The notes beneath the pieces were generated by a model. The model was given only the letters and a program-made list of their open reading frames with translations, was not told where the DNA came from and searched no databases. A stretch of DNA of 64,000 bases, taken from assembly GCF_000424625.1 (NCBI RefSeq), contig NZ_AUKG01000001.1, positions 992,001-1,056,000 on the forward strand, read 5' to 3'. The translations under genes were made by a program, and so were the position numbers. This document shows positions 1 through 8,394 of this stretch, piece after piece. This stretch comes from Conexibacter woesei Iso977N. GTDB lineage: Bacteria > Actinomycetota > Thermoleophilia > Solirubrobacterales > Solirubrobacteraceae. Each line of letters opens with the position of its first letter. Within the stretch, counting starts at the first letter, position 1.

Positions 1-2
1 TC

Positions 3-968
3 GCGGCCGGGCTGCCGGTCGTCGGCTGCACATCGGCGGGCGAGATCGCGCTCGACGGCCCGACGCGCGACGCGGTCGTCGTGATCGCGCTGGGCGGCGA
101 GGGGCTCTCCTTCTCGGTGACCGCCGTCAACGCGGCCGACGACCCGCGCGACGCGGGCGCGCGCGCCGCGGCCTGCATCGGCGACGTCGCCGACCGCGAG
201 CACCAGGTCTTGATGTTGTTGTCCGACGGACCGGCCGAGCGCCAGCCCGAGCTGGTCCGGGGCGCGTACTCGGTCGCCGGCGCCGGCGTGCCGCTCGTCG
301 GTGGCGTCGGTGGCAGTCCCGACAGGGGCGGCGTCCCGGCGCTGATCTACGGCGGCGCGGTCCTGACCGACGCGGTGATCGGCGTCGCGATCGGCTCCGA
401 CGCGCCGATCGGCGTCGGCGTCCGCCACGGCTGGCGTCCGGTCGGCGACCCGATGCTCGTCACGCGCGCCTGCGCGGACCGAGTGCATGAACTTGACGGC
501 CGCCCGGCGGCCGACGTCTACCGGGAGCGCCTCGGCGGCTTCCAGCCCTATGAGGTGACCTTGCAGCACCCGCTCGGCATGCAGCGCCGCGACGGCGAGG
601 CCCACGTGCGGTTCGTCGGCGACGACGACGCGCCGGACCGCTCGCTGGACGCCGCGATCCCAGCGGGCAGCATGGTGTGGTTGATGGCCGCCGACGGCGA
701 CTCGGTCCGCGACGCGGCCGACGCCGCCTGCCTGGAGGCGCTGGAGGCCTTGGACGGCGAGGCGCCGCGCGCGCTGATCGTCTTCGACTGCAACGCGCGC
801 CTGCAGGCGCTCGGCGCCGAGGGCGCGGCGGACGAGGTCGCGCTGATCGCCTCGCACGCGGGCGACGACGCGGCCGTCGGCGGGCTCTACACCTGGGGCG
901 AGATCGCGCGCGTGCGCGGGTCGGCCGGGTTCCACCAGCAGACGCTCGTCGTCCTGGCGCTGGCATGA
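3..968 (+). CDS. FIST-domain sensory protein, 5' end outside window
   Basis: The frame is open from the first bases of the window, so the N-terminus is missing. The visible start reads PVVGCTSAGEI, the typical motif near the beginning of a FIST N domain. The rest carries a FIST C-like region with LYTWGEIAR near the C-terminus. FIST domains are thought to bind small ligands such as amino acids and to feed signalling proteins. The stop overlaps the start of the following GGDEF/EAL gene in an ATGA, so the two are probably co-translated and act in one pathway. No signal peptide can be judged. Family call is firm; the ligand is unknown. Confidence 0.85.
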   Translation, partial: AAGLPVVGCTSAGEIALDGPTRDAVVVIALGGEGLSFSVTAVNAADDPRDAGARAAACIGDVADREHQVLMLLSDGPAERQPELVRGAYSVAGAGVPLVGGVGGSPDRGGVPALIYGGAVLTDAVIGVAIGSDAPIGVGVRHGWRPVGDPMLVTRACADRVHELDGRPAADVYRERLGGFQPYEVTLQHPLGMQRRDGEAHVRFVGDDDAPDRSLDAAIPAGSMVWLMAADGDSVRDAADAACLEALEALDGEAPRALIVFDCNARLQALGAEGAADEVALIASHAGDDAAVGGLYTWGEIARVRGSAGFHQQTLVVLALA

Positions 969-3310
969 GCGACGCGGCTTCCAGCTGGGCGCCGCAGCAG
1001 CTCGCCGAGTTCCTCGGCGCGGTCTCGCGCGGCACGGCCGACGAGGCCGGCGCGGCGCTGGCGGGCGTCGAGCGCGCGGCGGAGGCCGTCGAGGCCGAAT
1101 GCGCAGCATTGGTGCGCGGTGGCGCGGTCGTCGCGTCGATCGGTTGGCCGCGCTTCGACGTCCCGGAACGGCAACTTGGTGTGGTCGCTCGCGCGGGCGA
1201 GGGCGTCGTCACGGTCCCGGGCTCCGGGCCGACGGCGGCGGTCGCGGTCGCGCTGGACGACGACGAGGACGACGCGGCGCTGGTCGTCGCGCGCGTCGGC
1301 GCGCCGCTCACCTTCGAGGAGCGGACGCTGCTGCGCGGGATGGCGACCGGGCTGGCGCTGACGCTGCGGCTGCTGCGCACGATCGCCGCCGAGCGCGGGC
1401 TGCGCACGCGCGCCGACCGTGCGGCGGCCGAGAACGTCCGGTTGTTGGACACCTTGCGCACGCGCCAGCGCGTGCTGGAGGCGATGGCGAGGATCCAGCG
1501 CGCGATCTCGCGGCGCGAGCCGCTGCAGGGCGTGCTGGAGACGATCGTCGCCGCCGCGGGCGAGCTGCTCGGCGACGACGCGCCGGCGCTGCTGCTGATC
1601 GACCCGGACGCTCCGGGCTGGGTCAACCTCGCCGCGCACCGCGGCTACGACGAGCTGCTGGCGCTGCCCGGCTGCCGTGGCGGGCGTCAACGTGTAGGGG
1701 TCGGCATCACCGGCCGCGCCGTGGCCGAGGACCGGCTGGTCGTCGTCGAGGGGCAGCAGTCGTCGGACGCGTTCGGGCCGTTGAAGGACCACGGGCTGCA
1801 GGCCGCGATGGCTGCGCCGGTGCACGAGGACGGGCGCGTGATCGGCGCGTTGTTGTTGTCGTCGTTCCGGCCGGGTCGCATGTTCACGCGGGCCGAGCAG
1901 GACATGTTGTCGTCCTTCGCGGAGCACGCGTCGCTGGCGCTGACCGACGCGCGGCGCGTGGACACCATGTTGCACCAAGCGCTACATGATGCTTTGACGG
2001 GTCTGCCGAACCGCGCGCTGTTCACCGACCGGCTGCAGCATGCGCTGACGCAGGGGCGCCGGCGCGGGACGCAGTGCGGCGTGATCTTCCTGGATCTCGA
2101 TCGCTTCAAGACGGTCAACGACTCGCTCGGCCACACCGCGGGCGACGAGCTGTTGGTGGCCTTGGCACGGCGGATCGACGAGTCGCTGCGCAGCGCCGAC
2201 ACCCCGGCGCGCCTGGGCGGCGACGAGTTCGCCGTGTTGTTGGAGGACTTGACCTCCGTCGAGGAGGCCGTCCTGGTCGCCGACCGGATCGACGCGGCGC
2301 TGGCCGCGCCGGTCGTGATCCAGGGCCGCGAGGTGTTCATGAAGGCCTCGGTCGGCATCGCCGTCGGCCAGGCGGGCACGGGTGCGACCGAGCTGCTGCG
2401 TCAGGCCGACGTCGCGATGTACCGCGCGAAGTCCGACGGCAAGGGGCGCGCGAAGGTCTTCGAGGCGTCGATGCAGGACGAGGTCGTCGAGCGGCTGGAG
2501 CTGGAAGGCGAGCTGCAGCGCGCGATCGAGCGCGACGAGATCGACGTCCACTACCAGCCGGTGATCGCGCTGGACGGCAAGACGCTGGCGGGCTTCGAGG
2601 CGCTGGCGCGCTGGACGCATCCGGAGCGCGGGTTGGTCCCACCGCCGCACTTCATCCCGCTGGCCGAGGAGAACGGCTCGATCGTCCAGCTCGGGCGCCA
2701 GATCCTGCGCACCGCGTGCCGCCAGGCCGCGCGCTGGGAGCAGGAGCTGCCGACGCCGCCCGACGAGCCGCGGATCATGTCGGTGAACTTGAGCGGGCGC
2801 CAGCTCGAGGACCCCAACATCGTGGCGGACGTCGCTGCTGCCTTGGCTGATAGTGGCCTGCCCGCGGGAGCGCTGGTGCTGGAGATCACCGAGACCGTGC
2901 TGATGCACGACACCGAGGCGACGATCGCGCGGCTGACCGCGCTGAAGGCGCTGGGCGTGCGGCTGGCGGTCGACGACTTCGGGACCGGCTACTCGTCGCT
3001 GCGCTACCTGCGGCGGTTCCCGATCGACATCCTCAAGATGGCCAAGCCCTTTGTTGATGGTCTCGATACCGGCGACGACGAGGGCCGCGCGCTGGCGCGG
3101 GCGATCGTGGAGCTGGCGACGTCGTTGAAGCTGGCGTGCATCGCCGAGGGGATCGAGGCGGGCGCGCAGGCCGACGTCCTGCACGAGCTCGGATGCTCGC
3201 TCGGCCAGGGCTTCCACTTCGCCCGGCCGATGGCGCCGGACGCGATGACCGCGCTGATGCTCGACGCGCCGTCGACGCTGACGTTCGCGCTGCCGTCGAC
3301 GCCGATCTAG
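965..3310 (+). CDS. GAF-GGDEF-EAL cyclic-di-GMP turnover protein
   Basis: A 781-residue protein started at the ATG that overlaps the upstream TGA (ATGA); the frame is open further upstream but lies inside the FIST gene. A poorly conserved GAF-like segment (about 30-145) is followed by a clear GAF domain (about 180-325). A GGDEF domain follows with intact GGDEF at 418-422 and an RSAD inhibitory I-site (409-412) five residues before it. An EAL domain has EAL at 545-547 and the DDFGTGYSSL loop. Both catalytic motifs look intact, so it could synthesise and degrade c-di-GMP. No membrane segment is seen, so input probably comes from the GAF domains or the coupled FIST protein. Confidence 0.93.
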   Translation: MSDAASSWAPQQLAEFLGAVSRGTADEAGAALAGVERAAEAVEAECAALVRGGAVVASIGWPRFDVPERQLGVVARAGEGVVTVPGSGPTAAVAVALDDDEDDAALVVARVGAPLTFEERTLLRGMATGLALTLRLLRTIAAERGLRTRADRAAAENVRLLDTLRTRQRVLEAMARIQRAISRREPLQGVLETIVAAAGELLGDDAPALLLIDPDAPGWVNLAAHRGYDELLALPGCRGGRQRVGVGITGRAVAEDRLVVVEGQQSSDAFGPLKDHGLQAAMAAPVHEDGRVIGALLLSSFRPGRMFTRAEQDMLSSFAEHASLALTDARRVDTMLHQALHDALTGLPNRALFTDRLQHALTQGRRRGTQCGVIFLDLDRFKTVNDSLGHTAGDELLVALARRIDESLRSADTPARLGGDEFAVLLEDLTSVEEAVLVADRIDAALAAPVVIQGREVFMKASVGIAVGQAGTGATELLRQADVAMYRAKSDGKGRAKVFEASMQDEVVERLELEGELQRAIERDEIDVHYQPVIALDGKTLAGFEALARWTHPERGLVPPPHFIPLAEENGSIVQLGRQILRTACRQAARWEQELPTPPDEPRIMSVNLSGRQLEDPNIVADVAAALADSGLPAGALVLEITETVLMHDTEATIARLTALKALGVRLAVDDFGTGYSSLRYLRRFPIDILKMAKPFVDGLDTGDDEGRALARAIVELATSLKLACIAEGIEAGAQADVLHELGCSLGQGFHFARPMAPDAMTALMLDAPSTLTFALPSTPI

Positions 3311-3319
3311 TCGTCAGGC

Positions 3320-4327
3320 CTAGGCCTCGTGGGCCTGGAGGCGGCGGCCGAGGTCCTCGGCGGCTTGTTGTAGTTGTTGTGGCGTCCCGGCCTCCAGGAT
3401 GACCTGGAGGTCGAGGATGCGGGCGGAGAAGCGGTCGATCGCGTTCGTGCCGACGATCGCGTGACAGGGCACGCCGGCCTGTCGAGCCCGCGTGGCGATC
3501 TCGCCCGCGATCTTGCCTTCGAGGGTCGTCGCGTCGAGGCGGCCCTCGCCGACGATGACGGCGCGGGCCGCGCGCATGCGCGCGTCGAAGCCGAGCGTGT
3601 CGAGGACGAACCTGGCGCCGGGCTCGAGGGTCGCGCCGTACTGCGCCCAGAGCCCGCCGGCGAGTCCGCCGGCGGCGCCGGTCATCGCGACGCCGCGGGG
3701 GTCGCGCGGGAGGGTCGCAGCCTGTTGTTGTAGTCGTCGCTCGAGCTTCCTGATGGTCTCGGCGTCCGCACCCTTCTGCGGTCCGAACGTCCTGGGCGCG
3801 TCTTCGAAAGGCGTCCGGACATCGCACAGAACAACGAGAGACGCGCCCTGAAGCCCGCCCGCCTCCTCGATCGCGGCGACCGCGCCGGCACCCCCGTCGG
3901 TCGTCGCGCTGCCCCCTGCGGCGACCAGGATCACCTCGGCGCCGGCGGCCGCCGCGGCGACGATCAGCTCACCGGTGCCGCGGGTCGTCGAGTTGTAGGC
4001 ATCGCGCTCGGCCTCGCCGATCCGGGCCAACCCCGACGCCTCGGCAACCTCGACGATCGCGGTCCCACCATCCTCGACGAGCGCGAACCCGGCCCTGATC
4101 GGCCGCCCGAGCGCATCACTCGCCTCGGCGCCAGCGGTCTCACCGCCGAGCGCCATCAGCAACACCTCCAACGTCCCCTCGCCACCATCGGCAACCGGGC
4201 ACAAGTCCGGCGGGACCAGCCCCGCCGCCTCCAGCCCAACCCCCACGCTCGCAGCCACCTGCGACGCCCGCAACGTCCCCTTGAACGAATCCGGCGCGAC
4301 GAGAACGGGCGGCTGCGGGCGCGACAT
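3320..4327 (-). CDS. glycerate kinase
   Basis: A 335-residue protein of the GarK/GlxK glycerate kinase family, which phosphorylates D-glycerate using ATP (family knowledge). The N-terminus has the diagnostic VLVAPDSFKGTL motif. Further signatures are VADGGEGT and the conserved C-terminal GxVxL-type region with DATTLEGK. Its length is slightly below the usual 370-380 residues and the C-terminus is degenerate. It converges on the GGDEF/EAL gene and diverges from the DUF559 gene, with only 39 nt between start codons. The left palindrome of the DUF559 unit lies in that gap and must overlap its promoter region. Which carbon is phosphorylated cannot be read from sequence. Confidence 0.9.
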   Translation of the reverse strand: MSRPQPPVLVAPDSFKGTLRASQVAASVGVGLEAAGLVPPDLCPVADGGEGTLEVLLMALGGETAGAEASDALGRPIRAGFALVEDGGTAIVEVAEASGLARIGEAERDAYNSTTRGTGELIVAAAAAGAEVILVAAGGSATTDGGAGAVAAIEEAGGLQGASLVVLCDVRTPFEDAPRTFGPQKGADAETIRKLERRLQQQAATLPRDPRGVAMTGAAGGLAGGLWAQYGATLEPGARFVLDTLGFDARMRAARAVIVGEGRLDATTLEGKIAGEIATRARQAGVPCHAIVGTNAIDRFSARILDLQVILEAGTPQQLQQAAEDLGRRLQAHEA

Positions 4328-4343
4328 GGGGGGAGAGTTTCAC

Positions 4344-4390
4344 GTCAACGGCACCTAGGGGTTCGTATGGAACACCAGACTGCCGTTGAC
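4344..4390. repeat. Left palindrome bracketing the DUF559 gene
   Basis: Arms GTCAACGGCA (4344-4353) and TGCCGTTGAC (4381-4390) are perfect inverted repeats of 10 bp. Inside them GTTC (4361-4364) and GAAC (4370-4373) pair around a GTATG loop. The ATG of the DUF559 gene (4367) lies in that loop, and AGGGG just before it can act as ribosome binding site. The central 41 bp (4347-4387) align without gaps to 5270-5310 at the other end of the gene, with about 31 identical bases. Confidence 0.7.
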
Positions 4391-5281
4391 CTGGTCCGGA
4401 CGCTTGCCGAGGGCCAACATGGGGTGGTTGCTCGCCGCCAGCTGCTCGAGGCGGGCATGAGCCGAGAGCGGATCCGGTCCTGGGTTGCGCGGGGGCGGCT
4501 CGTCCCGGTGTGGCGCGGGGTCTATGCCGTCGGGCACACGGTCCTGACGCAGCATGGACGTTGGATGGCGGCTGTGTTGGCGTGCGGTGAGGGTGCGCTG
4601 CTCAGCCACCGGAGCGCCGCGGCGTTGTGGGGGCTTCGGCCGCCGGGCGGCTCGCTCATCGAGGGGAGAGTGGGCGTGGACGGTCCTCGGGCGCCGGGTG
4701 ATGGGATCAAGACCTATCGGTCGACGATCGTGGCGCCGCGGTTCGCGACGGTGCACGAGGGGATCCCGGTGACGAGCGTCGGCTGGACGCTCCTCGATCT
4801 CGCCGCGGTGGTGCGGGCGCCGCAGCTGCGCCGCGCGGTCGAGGCCGCGGAGCGGCTGGAGCTCTTCGACCTGCGTGAAGTGGCGGCGGCGCTCTCGGCA
4901 GACCCCGGACGCACCGGGTCACGCAAGCTGCTCGCTCTCCTCGATGACATGAAGGACCACGGCGTCACGCGGACGCGCAGCGAGGTCGAGGCTCTCCTGC
5001 TGCAGATCATCATCGATCACGCACTCCCGAGACCCGAGGTCAACCGCTATGACAACGGTCGTGAGGTCGACTTCCGCTGGCCACGCCACCGCCTGATCGT
5101 CGAGGTCGACGGGTGGCAGTTCCACCGCTCGCGCCGCGCCTTCGTCACCGACCGGCGCCGCGACCGCGCCGCGCTGACGACCGGCTGGCGCGTCGCGCGC
5201 TTCCCTGCGACCGAAGTGCTCCGCGATCCGGGGCGCGTCGCCGCCGAGATCCACGCGCTCCTCGGGCTCAACGGCAGTTAG
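4367..5281 (+). CDS. AbiEi-like wHTH / DUF559 nuclease-fold protein
   Basis: A 304-residue protein. Residues 1-60 resemble the winged-helix N-terminal domain of AbiEi-type antitoxins (HGVVARRQLLEAGMSRERI, then WRGVYAVGH). The C-terminal 100 residues are a DUF559-type Vsr/PD-(D/E)xK fold with VDFRW and IVEVDGWQFH, followed by an Arg/Asp-rich stretch. Such proteins occur in multiple copies in high-GC actinobacteria; their function is unproven, and nuclease activity is only suggested by the fold. Start codon and stop codon both lie inside related palindromes, so gene plus palindromes look like one unit. No toxin partner is adjacent: the neighbours are glycerate kinase and a DNA ligase. Confidence 0.8.
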   Translation: MEHQTAVDLVRTLAEGQHGVVARRQLLEAGMSRERIRSWVARGRLVPVWRGVYAVGHTVLTQHGRWMAAVLACGEGALLSHRSAAALWGLRPPGGSLIEGRVGVDGPRAPGDGIKTYRSTIVAPRFATVHEGIPVTSVGWTLLDLAAVVRAPQLRRAVEAAERLELFDLREVAAALSADPGRTGSRKLLALLDDMKDHGVTRTRSEVEALLLQIIIDHALPRPEVNRYDNGREVDFRWPRHRLIVEVDGWQFHRSRRAFVTDRRRDRAALTTGWRVARFPATEVLRDPGRVAAEIHALLGLNGS

Positions 5282-5310
5282 GTGTTCTATGCGAACACCG
5301 AACTGCCGTT
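5270..5310. terminator. Strong hairpin at the end of the DUF559 gene
   Basis: AACGGCAGTT (5270-5279) pairs with AACTGCCGTT (5301-5310), and GGTGTTC (5281-5287) with GAACACC (5293-5299), around a 5-nt loop TATGC. That gives 17 pairs with one mismatch. The TAG stop (5279-5281) is in the stem. It lies between converging genes and could terminate both, although no clear U-tract follows. It is the right-hand copy of the palindrome at 4347-4387. Confidence 0.65.
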
Positions 5311-5326
5311 CACTTCTTCGCGCCGC

Positions 5327-6268
5327 CTACTCGTCGAGCTGGGCGGTTGTGCACTCCGAGGGCTGCTTGTCGTCGCGCCAGCGTTGGACTTTGGCGCCGT
5401 GGCGGATGCGGTTGTCGGAGATGTGGTCGAAGGTGATCTCGACGACGAGCTCGGGGCGGAGGCCGATCCAGGCGAGGTCCTTGTCGGAGGACCAGCGGGA
5501 GGGTTCGCCGGAGCCGCGCTCGCCGCTCTCATACGGCGCCAGGCGGGAGGGGAGCTCGCGCTTGTCTTTCGCTGAGAACCCGGAGGAGTGGCCGACGACG
5601 CGGAGATCGCCGTCCGGTGTGTAGAGGCCGAGGATGATCGCGCCGAGCGTGCCCTCGGCCTTGCCGGGGCGCCAGCCGACGACGACGGCGTCGATGGTCC
5701 GGACGCGCTTGATCTTGATCATGCCGGTGCGCTCGCCTGGCGCATACGCGGCGTCGGCTTCCTTGGCGATCACGCCCTCCTCGGTGTCCAGCCACCCACG
5801 CGCGTCGTCCGCGGTCCAGACGACGGGGGCGAGCTCAACGCCTTCAAGTGCGGCCTTCTCGAGCGCGGCCCGGCGTTCGCGGTACGGCAGCTCCACGAGC
5901 GCGTCATCTCCCAACGCCAGCAGATCGAAGGCGATCAGCCGCGCGGGGGTCTCGACGCTCAGCCGCTCGATCCGCGACGCCGCCGGGTGGATCCGCTGGC
6001 CGAGCGTGTCGAACGACGCCGCCACGATCTCGCCGTCGAGCACGTAGCGACCCTCAGGCAGCGCCGCGACGACCTCCGGGAAGTAGCGATCCAGCGGTTT
6101 GCCGTTCCGCGACTTGATGACGACCTCGTCGCCATCGACGAACACGAGCGCGCGGAAGCCGTCGAACTTGGGCTCGTAGGCCCAGCCGTCGCCCTCAGGC
6201 AGGCTCGTGCGCGAGCGCGCGAGCTGGGGCGACAACGGCGGGGAGATCGGCAGTGACATCGCTGCCAA
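5327..6268 (-). CDS. ATP-dependent DNA ligase (LigC/LigD-ligase type)
   Basis: A 313-residue stand-alone ATP-dependent DNA ligase. Motif I is EPKFDGFRA with the AMP-accepting lysine at residue 34, followed by LDGEIV (motif III) and the adenylation core. The C-terminal OB-fold part ends in a KQPSECT-like tail typical of LigC and the LigD ligase domain. No polymerase or phosphoesterase domain is attached. Mycobacterial relatives serve as backup repair or end-joining ligases. The 5' end overlaps the preceding EamA gene by about 74 nt; an internal ATG three codons later would shorten this slightly. No Ku gene is in the window. Confidence 0.9.
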   Translation of the reverse strand: MAAMSLPISPPLSPQLARSRTSLPEGDGWAYEPKFDGFRALVFVDGDEVVIKSRNGKPLDRYFPEVVAALPEGRYVLDGEIVAASFDTLGQRIHPAASRIERLSVETPARLIAFDLLALGDDALVELPYRERRAALEKAALEGVELAPVVWTADDARGWLDTEEGVIAKEADAAYAPGERTGMIKIKRVRTIDAVVVGWRPGKAEGTLGAIILGLYTPDGDLRVVGHSSGFSAKDKRELPSRLAPYESGERGSGEPSRWSSDKDLAWIGLRPELVVEITFDHISDNRIRHGAKVQRWRDDKQPSECTTAQLDE

Positions 6269-7154
6269 CGGTATCCGGCGCCTGGCTGCCGCGCAGCTGC
6301 AGGATGACGACGGCGCCCAACACCAACACCGCGCCGAAGACCTGCGTCGGGCCGAGCGCCTCGCCGTAGATCGTCGTCGCCAGCCCGACCGTCACGGCCG
6401 GCTCGGCGGTCGAGACGATCGACGCGGTCGCGGGGCCGACGTCGCGCATGCCGACCAGGAACGCGCTGATCCCGACCACGGTCGAGCCGAACGTCAGCAG
6501 CGCGATCCAGCCCCACGATGCCGCGGCGAAGCCGAAGTGCAGCGAGCCGGTCCCGGCGCCGACGGTCGTCATCGACACCGCCGCGCCCGAGCACACCAGC
6601 GCGGCCAGGACGAAGGGGTCGACGCCCCCGACCATGCGGTCGGAGATCAAGATGTAGGCCCCGTAGACCACCGCGCAGGTGAGGGCGAGGCCGACGCCGA
6701 GCGGGTCGATCGCGCCGACGGTCCCGCCCGCCAGCACGAGCAGCGTGCCGGCCGTCGCCAGGCCCAGCGCGCCGAGGCGGCGCGGGGTCGACTGCTCGCG
6801 CCCGAGCGCCAAGGCACCGAGGAACACGAGGATCGGGTAGATGTAGGTCAACAGCGACGTCAGCGACGCGTCCAAGCGCGTGAGCGCGCCGAAGTAGCAG
6901 CCGCCCTGGGCGGCGTAGCCGAAGGCGCCCAGGAGCAGGCCCTGGACGACGACGCGGCGCTCGGGCAGGCGAGCGCCGCGCGCCAGGACGACGCCCCAGA
7001 ACATCAGGGCGGCCAGGATGAAGCGCAGCGACAGGAGCGTGACGACCGTCACGCCGCCGGCGTAGGCCTCCTTGGCGAAGATCGCCATGGCACCGAACGC
7101 GACCGCGGACAGGACGCAGAGCGCCACGCCGCGGGAGTGGGGGTTCAGCGACAT
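6195..7154 (-). CDS. EamA/DMT family transporter
   Basis: A 319-residue membrane protein with about ten hydrophobic helices in two EamA repeats, as in drug/metabolite exporters of the RhaT/YdcZ type. The ATG at 7154 is preferred; a TTG two codons upstream is possible. Its 3' end overlaps the DNA ligase gene. It is divergent from the LysR regulator at 7429. A CCTATAGG element lies directly upstream of the start and shares half-sites with the LysR-type box near 7381, so LysR control is likely. The substrate is unknown; exporters of amino acids or metabolites are common in this family. Confidence 0.88.
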   Translation of the reverse strand: MSLNPHSRGVALCVLSAVAFGAMAIFAKEAYAGGVTVVTLLSLRFILAALMFWGVVLARGARLPERRVVVQGLLLGAFGYAAQGGCYFGALTRLDASLTSLLTYIYPILVFLGALALGREQSTPRRLGALGLATAGTLLVLAGGTVGAIDPLGVGLALTCAVVYGAYILISDRMVGGVDPFVLAALVCSGAAVSMTTVGAGTGSLHFGFAAASWGWIALLTFGSTVVGISAFLVGMRDVGPATASIVSTAEPAVTVGLATTIYGEALGPTQVFGAVLVLGAVVILQLRGSQAPDTVGSDVTADLPAVVAPARALAHEPA

Positions 7155-7160
7155 GAGCAA

Positions 7161-7168
7161 CCTATAGG
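7161..7168. promoter_or_regulatory. CCTATAGG element upstream of the EamA gene
   Basis: A perfect 8-bp palindrome whose half-sites (CCTAT/ATAGG) recur in the T-N11-A box at 7381-7397 on the LysR side. It lies 7 bp upstream of the EamA start codon. A plausible secondary contact site for the LysR protein; inference only. Confidence 0.35.
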
Positions 7169-7223
7169 TGTTGAGGAACTGCGGGGGAGTGAGAGGGTCT
7201 TGCGGGGTCCTGCGGGGGAGGCG

Positions 7224-7343
7224 CTACCAGTTGCGGGTGTTCGGGCGGCGGGAATCCGCACCGAAACGACCGGCAAGAGCAGCGCCGCCACCGAAGACAC
7301 CGAAGACGGCGAAGAGAGAGATCATGCTCTTAGTATCGGACAT
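7224..7343 (-). CDS. Possible 39-residue single-helix membrane peptide
   Basis: A short reading frame in the EamA-LysR intergenic region. It begins MSDTKSMISLFAVFG, continues with a Gly/Ala-rich hydrophobic stretch long enough for one membrane helix, and ends in an Arg-rich tail. GGAGC lies about 10 nt before the ATG. It would be the first gene of the EamA transcript. No family is recognised. Random frames are common in this GC-rich DNA, so this is a candidate only. Confidence 0.22.
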   Translation of the reverse strand: MSDTKSMISLFAVFGVFGGGAALAGRFGADSRRPNTRNW

Positions 7344-7380
7344 CCGAAGCGCTGCTCCAGCCTTGATTGCCTTGGACATC

Positions 7381-7397
7381 CATAGGCTTCCCCTATG
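7381..7397. promoter_or_regulatory. LysR-type T-N11-A box
   Basis: CATAGG (7381-7386) and CCTATG (7392-7397) form a perfect inverted repeat with a 5-nt spacer, containing the T-N11-A core (T7383, A7395) expected for LysR regulators. It is centred about 40 bp before the LysR start, in the EamA-LysR divergent region. Likely the autoregulatory and activation site. Confidence 0.6.
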
Positions 7398-7428
7398 AGT
7401 TACGAACTGTGACGGCGGACACAGACCC

Positions 7429-8376
7429 ATGACCCTCCAGCAGCTCGAGTACTTCCTGGCCGCCCTCGACGAGGGCTCCTTCTCCCGCGCCGCCGAGCGT
7501 CTGCTGCTCGCGCAGCCGTCGCTGAGCGAGCAGATCCGCCGCCTGGAGGCCGAGCTCGGCGTCGCGCTGTTCACGCGCGTGGGCCGCGGCATCAAGCCGA
7601 CCGCCGCCGCCCAGGCGCTCCGGCCCCACGCCGAGGCCGCGCTGGCCGCGGTCGCCGAGGGCCGCGAGGCGGTCGTGCAGCAGCGCGAGCTGCAGGGCGG
7701 CATCGCCACCTTCGGGACCTTCGGGACCGCGCGCTGGTACCCCGGCACGCAGATCGTCACCGCGTTCCGCAAGCGCCACCCGAAGGTCCGGGTCCGGATG
7801 ATCGGTCAGAACTCCTCAGAAGTCGCACAGGCGATCCGGGAGGGCGACCTGGAGGCCGGCCTGATCGCGCTGCCGATCGACGACTCCGGCCTGGAGGTCC
7901 GGCCGATCATGCAGGACGAGATCCTGTACGCCTCGGCCGATCCCGCGCGCGTGCGCAGGCCGGTCACGATCGCCGAGCTGGCCAATGCGCCGCTGATCCT
8001 GACCGACACCTCCTACGGCCTGGAGGACCCCACGCGCCGCCAGCTGTTCGAGCTCGCCCAGCGCGAGGGCGTGAAGATCGAGCCGCAGATCGACGTCGAG
8101 GACCTGGAGACCGCGATCGAGCTGGCCGCCCGCGGGATGGGCGACGTCCTGATCGCGCGCGGGATCCTGCTCAGCCTCGGCCGCCGCGTCCCCAAGAAGC
8201 TCGGCTGGGTCCCGTTCGCCGAGCCGATCTATGACACGTTCGCCTTCATCAACCGCCGCGGCGCGCGCCTGTCGCCGGCCGCGCGCGAGTTCATGTCCTT
8301 GGCCGAGGAGCGGATGACCGCGATGGCCGACGAGCTGAAGACGACGCCGCCGCGCAGGCACAAGCCCGGGAGCTAG
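7429..8376 (+). CDS. LysR family transcriptional regulator
   Basis: A 315-residue regulator. The N-terminal winged helix has the classical LysR pattern LQQLEYFLAALDEGSFSRAA, then QPSLSEQIRRLEAELG. A two-lobed LysR substrate-binding domain follows from about residue 90. It is divergent from the EamA exporter, the usual arrangement for a LysR that activates its neighbour in response to the exported compound. A T-N11-A box lies in the shared promoter. The DtxR-type gene follows 18 nt downstream and may be read from the same transcript. The ligand cannot be inferred. Confidence 0.92.
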   Translation: MTLQQLEYFLAALDEGSFSRAAERLLLAQPSLSEQIRRLEAELGVALFTRVGRGIKPTAAAQALRPHAEAALAAVAEGREAVVQQRELQGGIATFGTFGTARWYPGTQIVTAFRKRHPKVRVRMIGQNSSEVAQAIREGDLEAGLIALPIDDSGLEVRPIMQDEILYASADPARVRRPVTIAELANAPLILTDTSYGLEDPTRRQLFELAQREGVKIEPQIDVEDLETAIELAARGMGDVLIARGILLSLGRRVPKKLGWVPFAEPIYDTFAFINRRGARLSPAAREFMSLAEERMTAMADELKTTPPRRHKPGS

Positions 8377-8394
8377 AACGGTCAGGCCGATACG

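Noticed and set aside
3360-3745. Repeated TTGTTGTAG-like tracts in the glycerate kinase gene
   Set aside because: They encode Gln/Leu-rich helical stretches in frame and show no array structure, so they are not treated as repeats or CRISPR-like elements.
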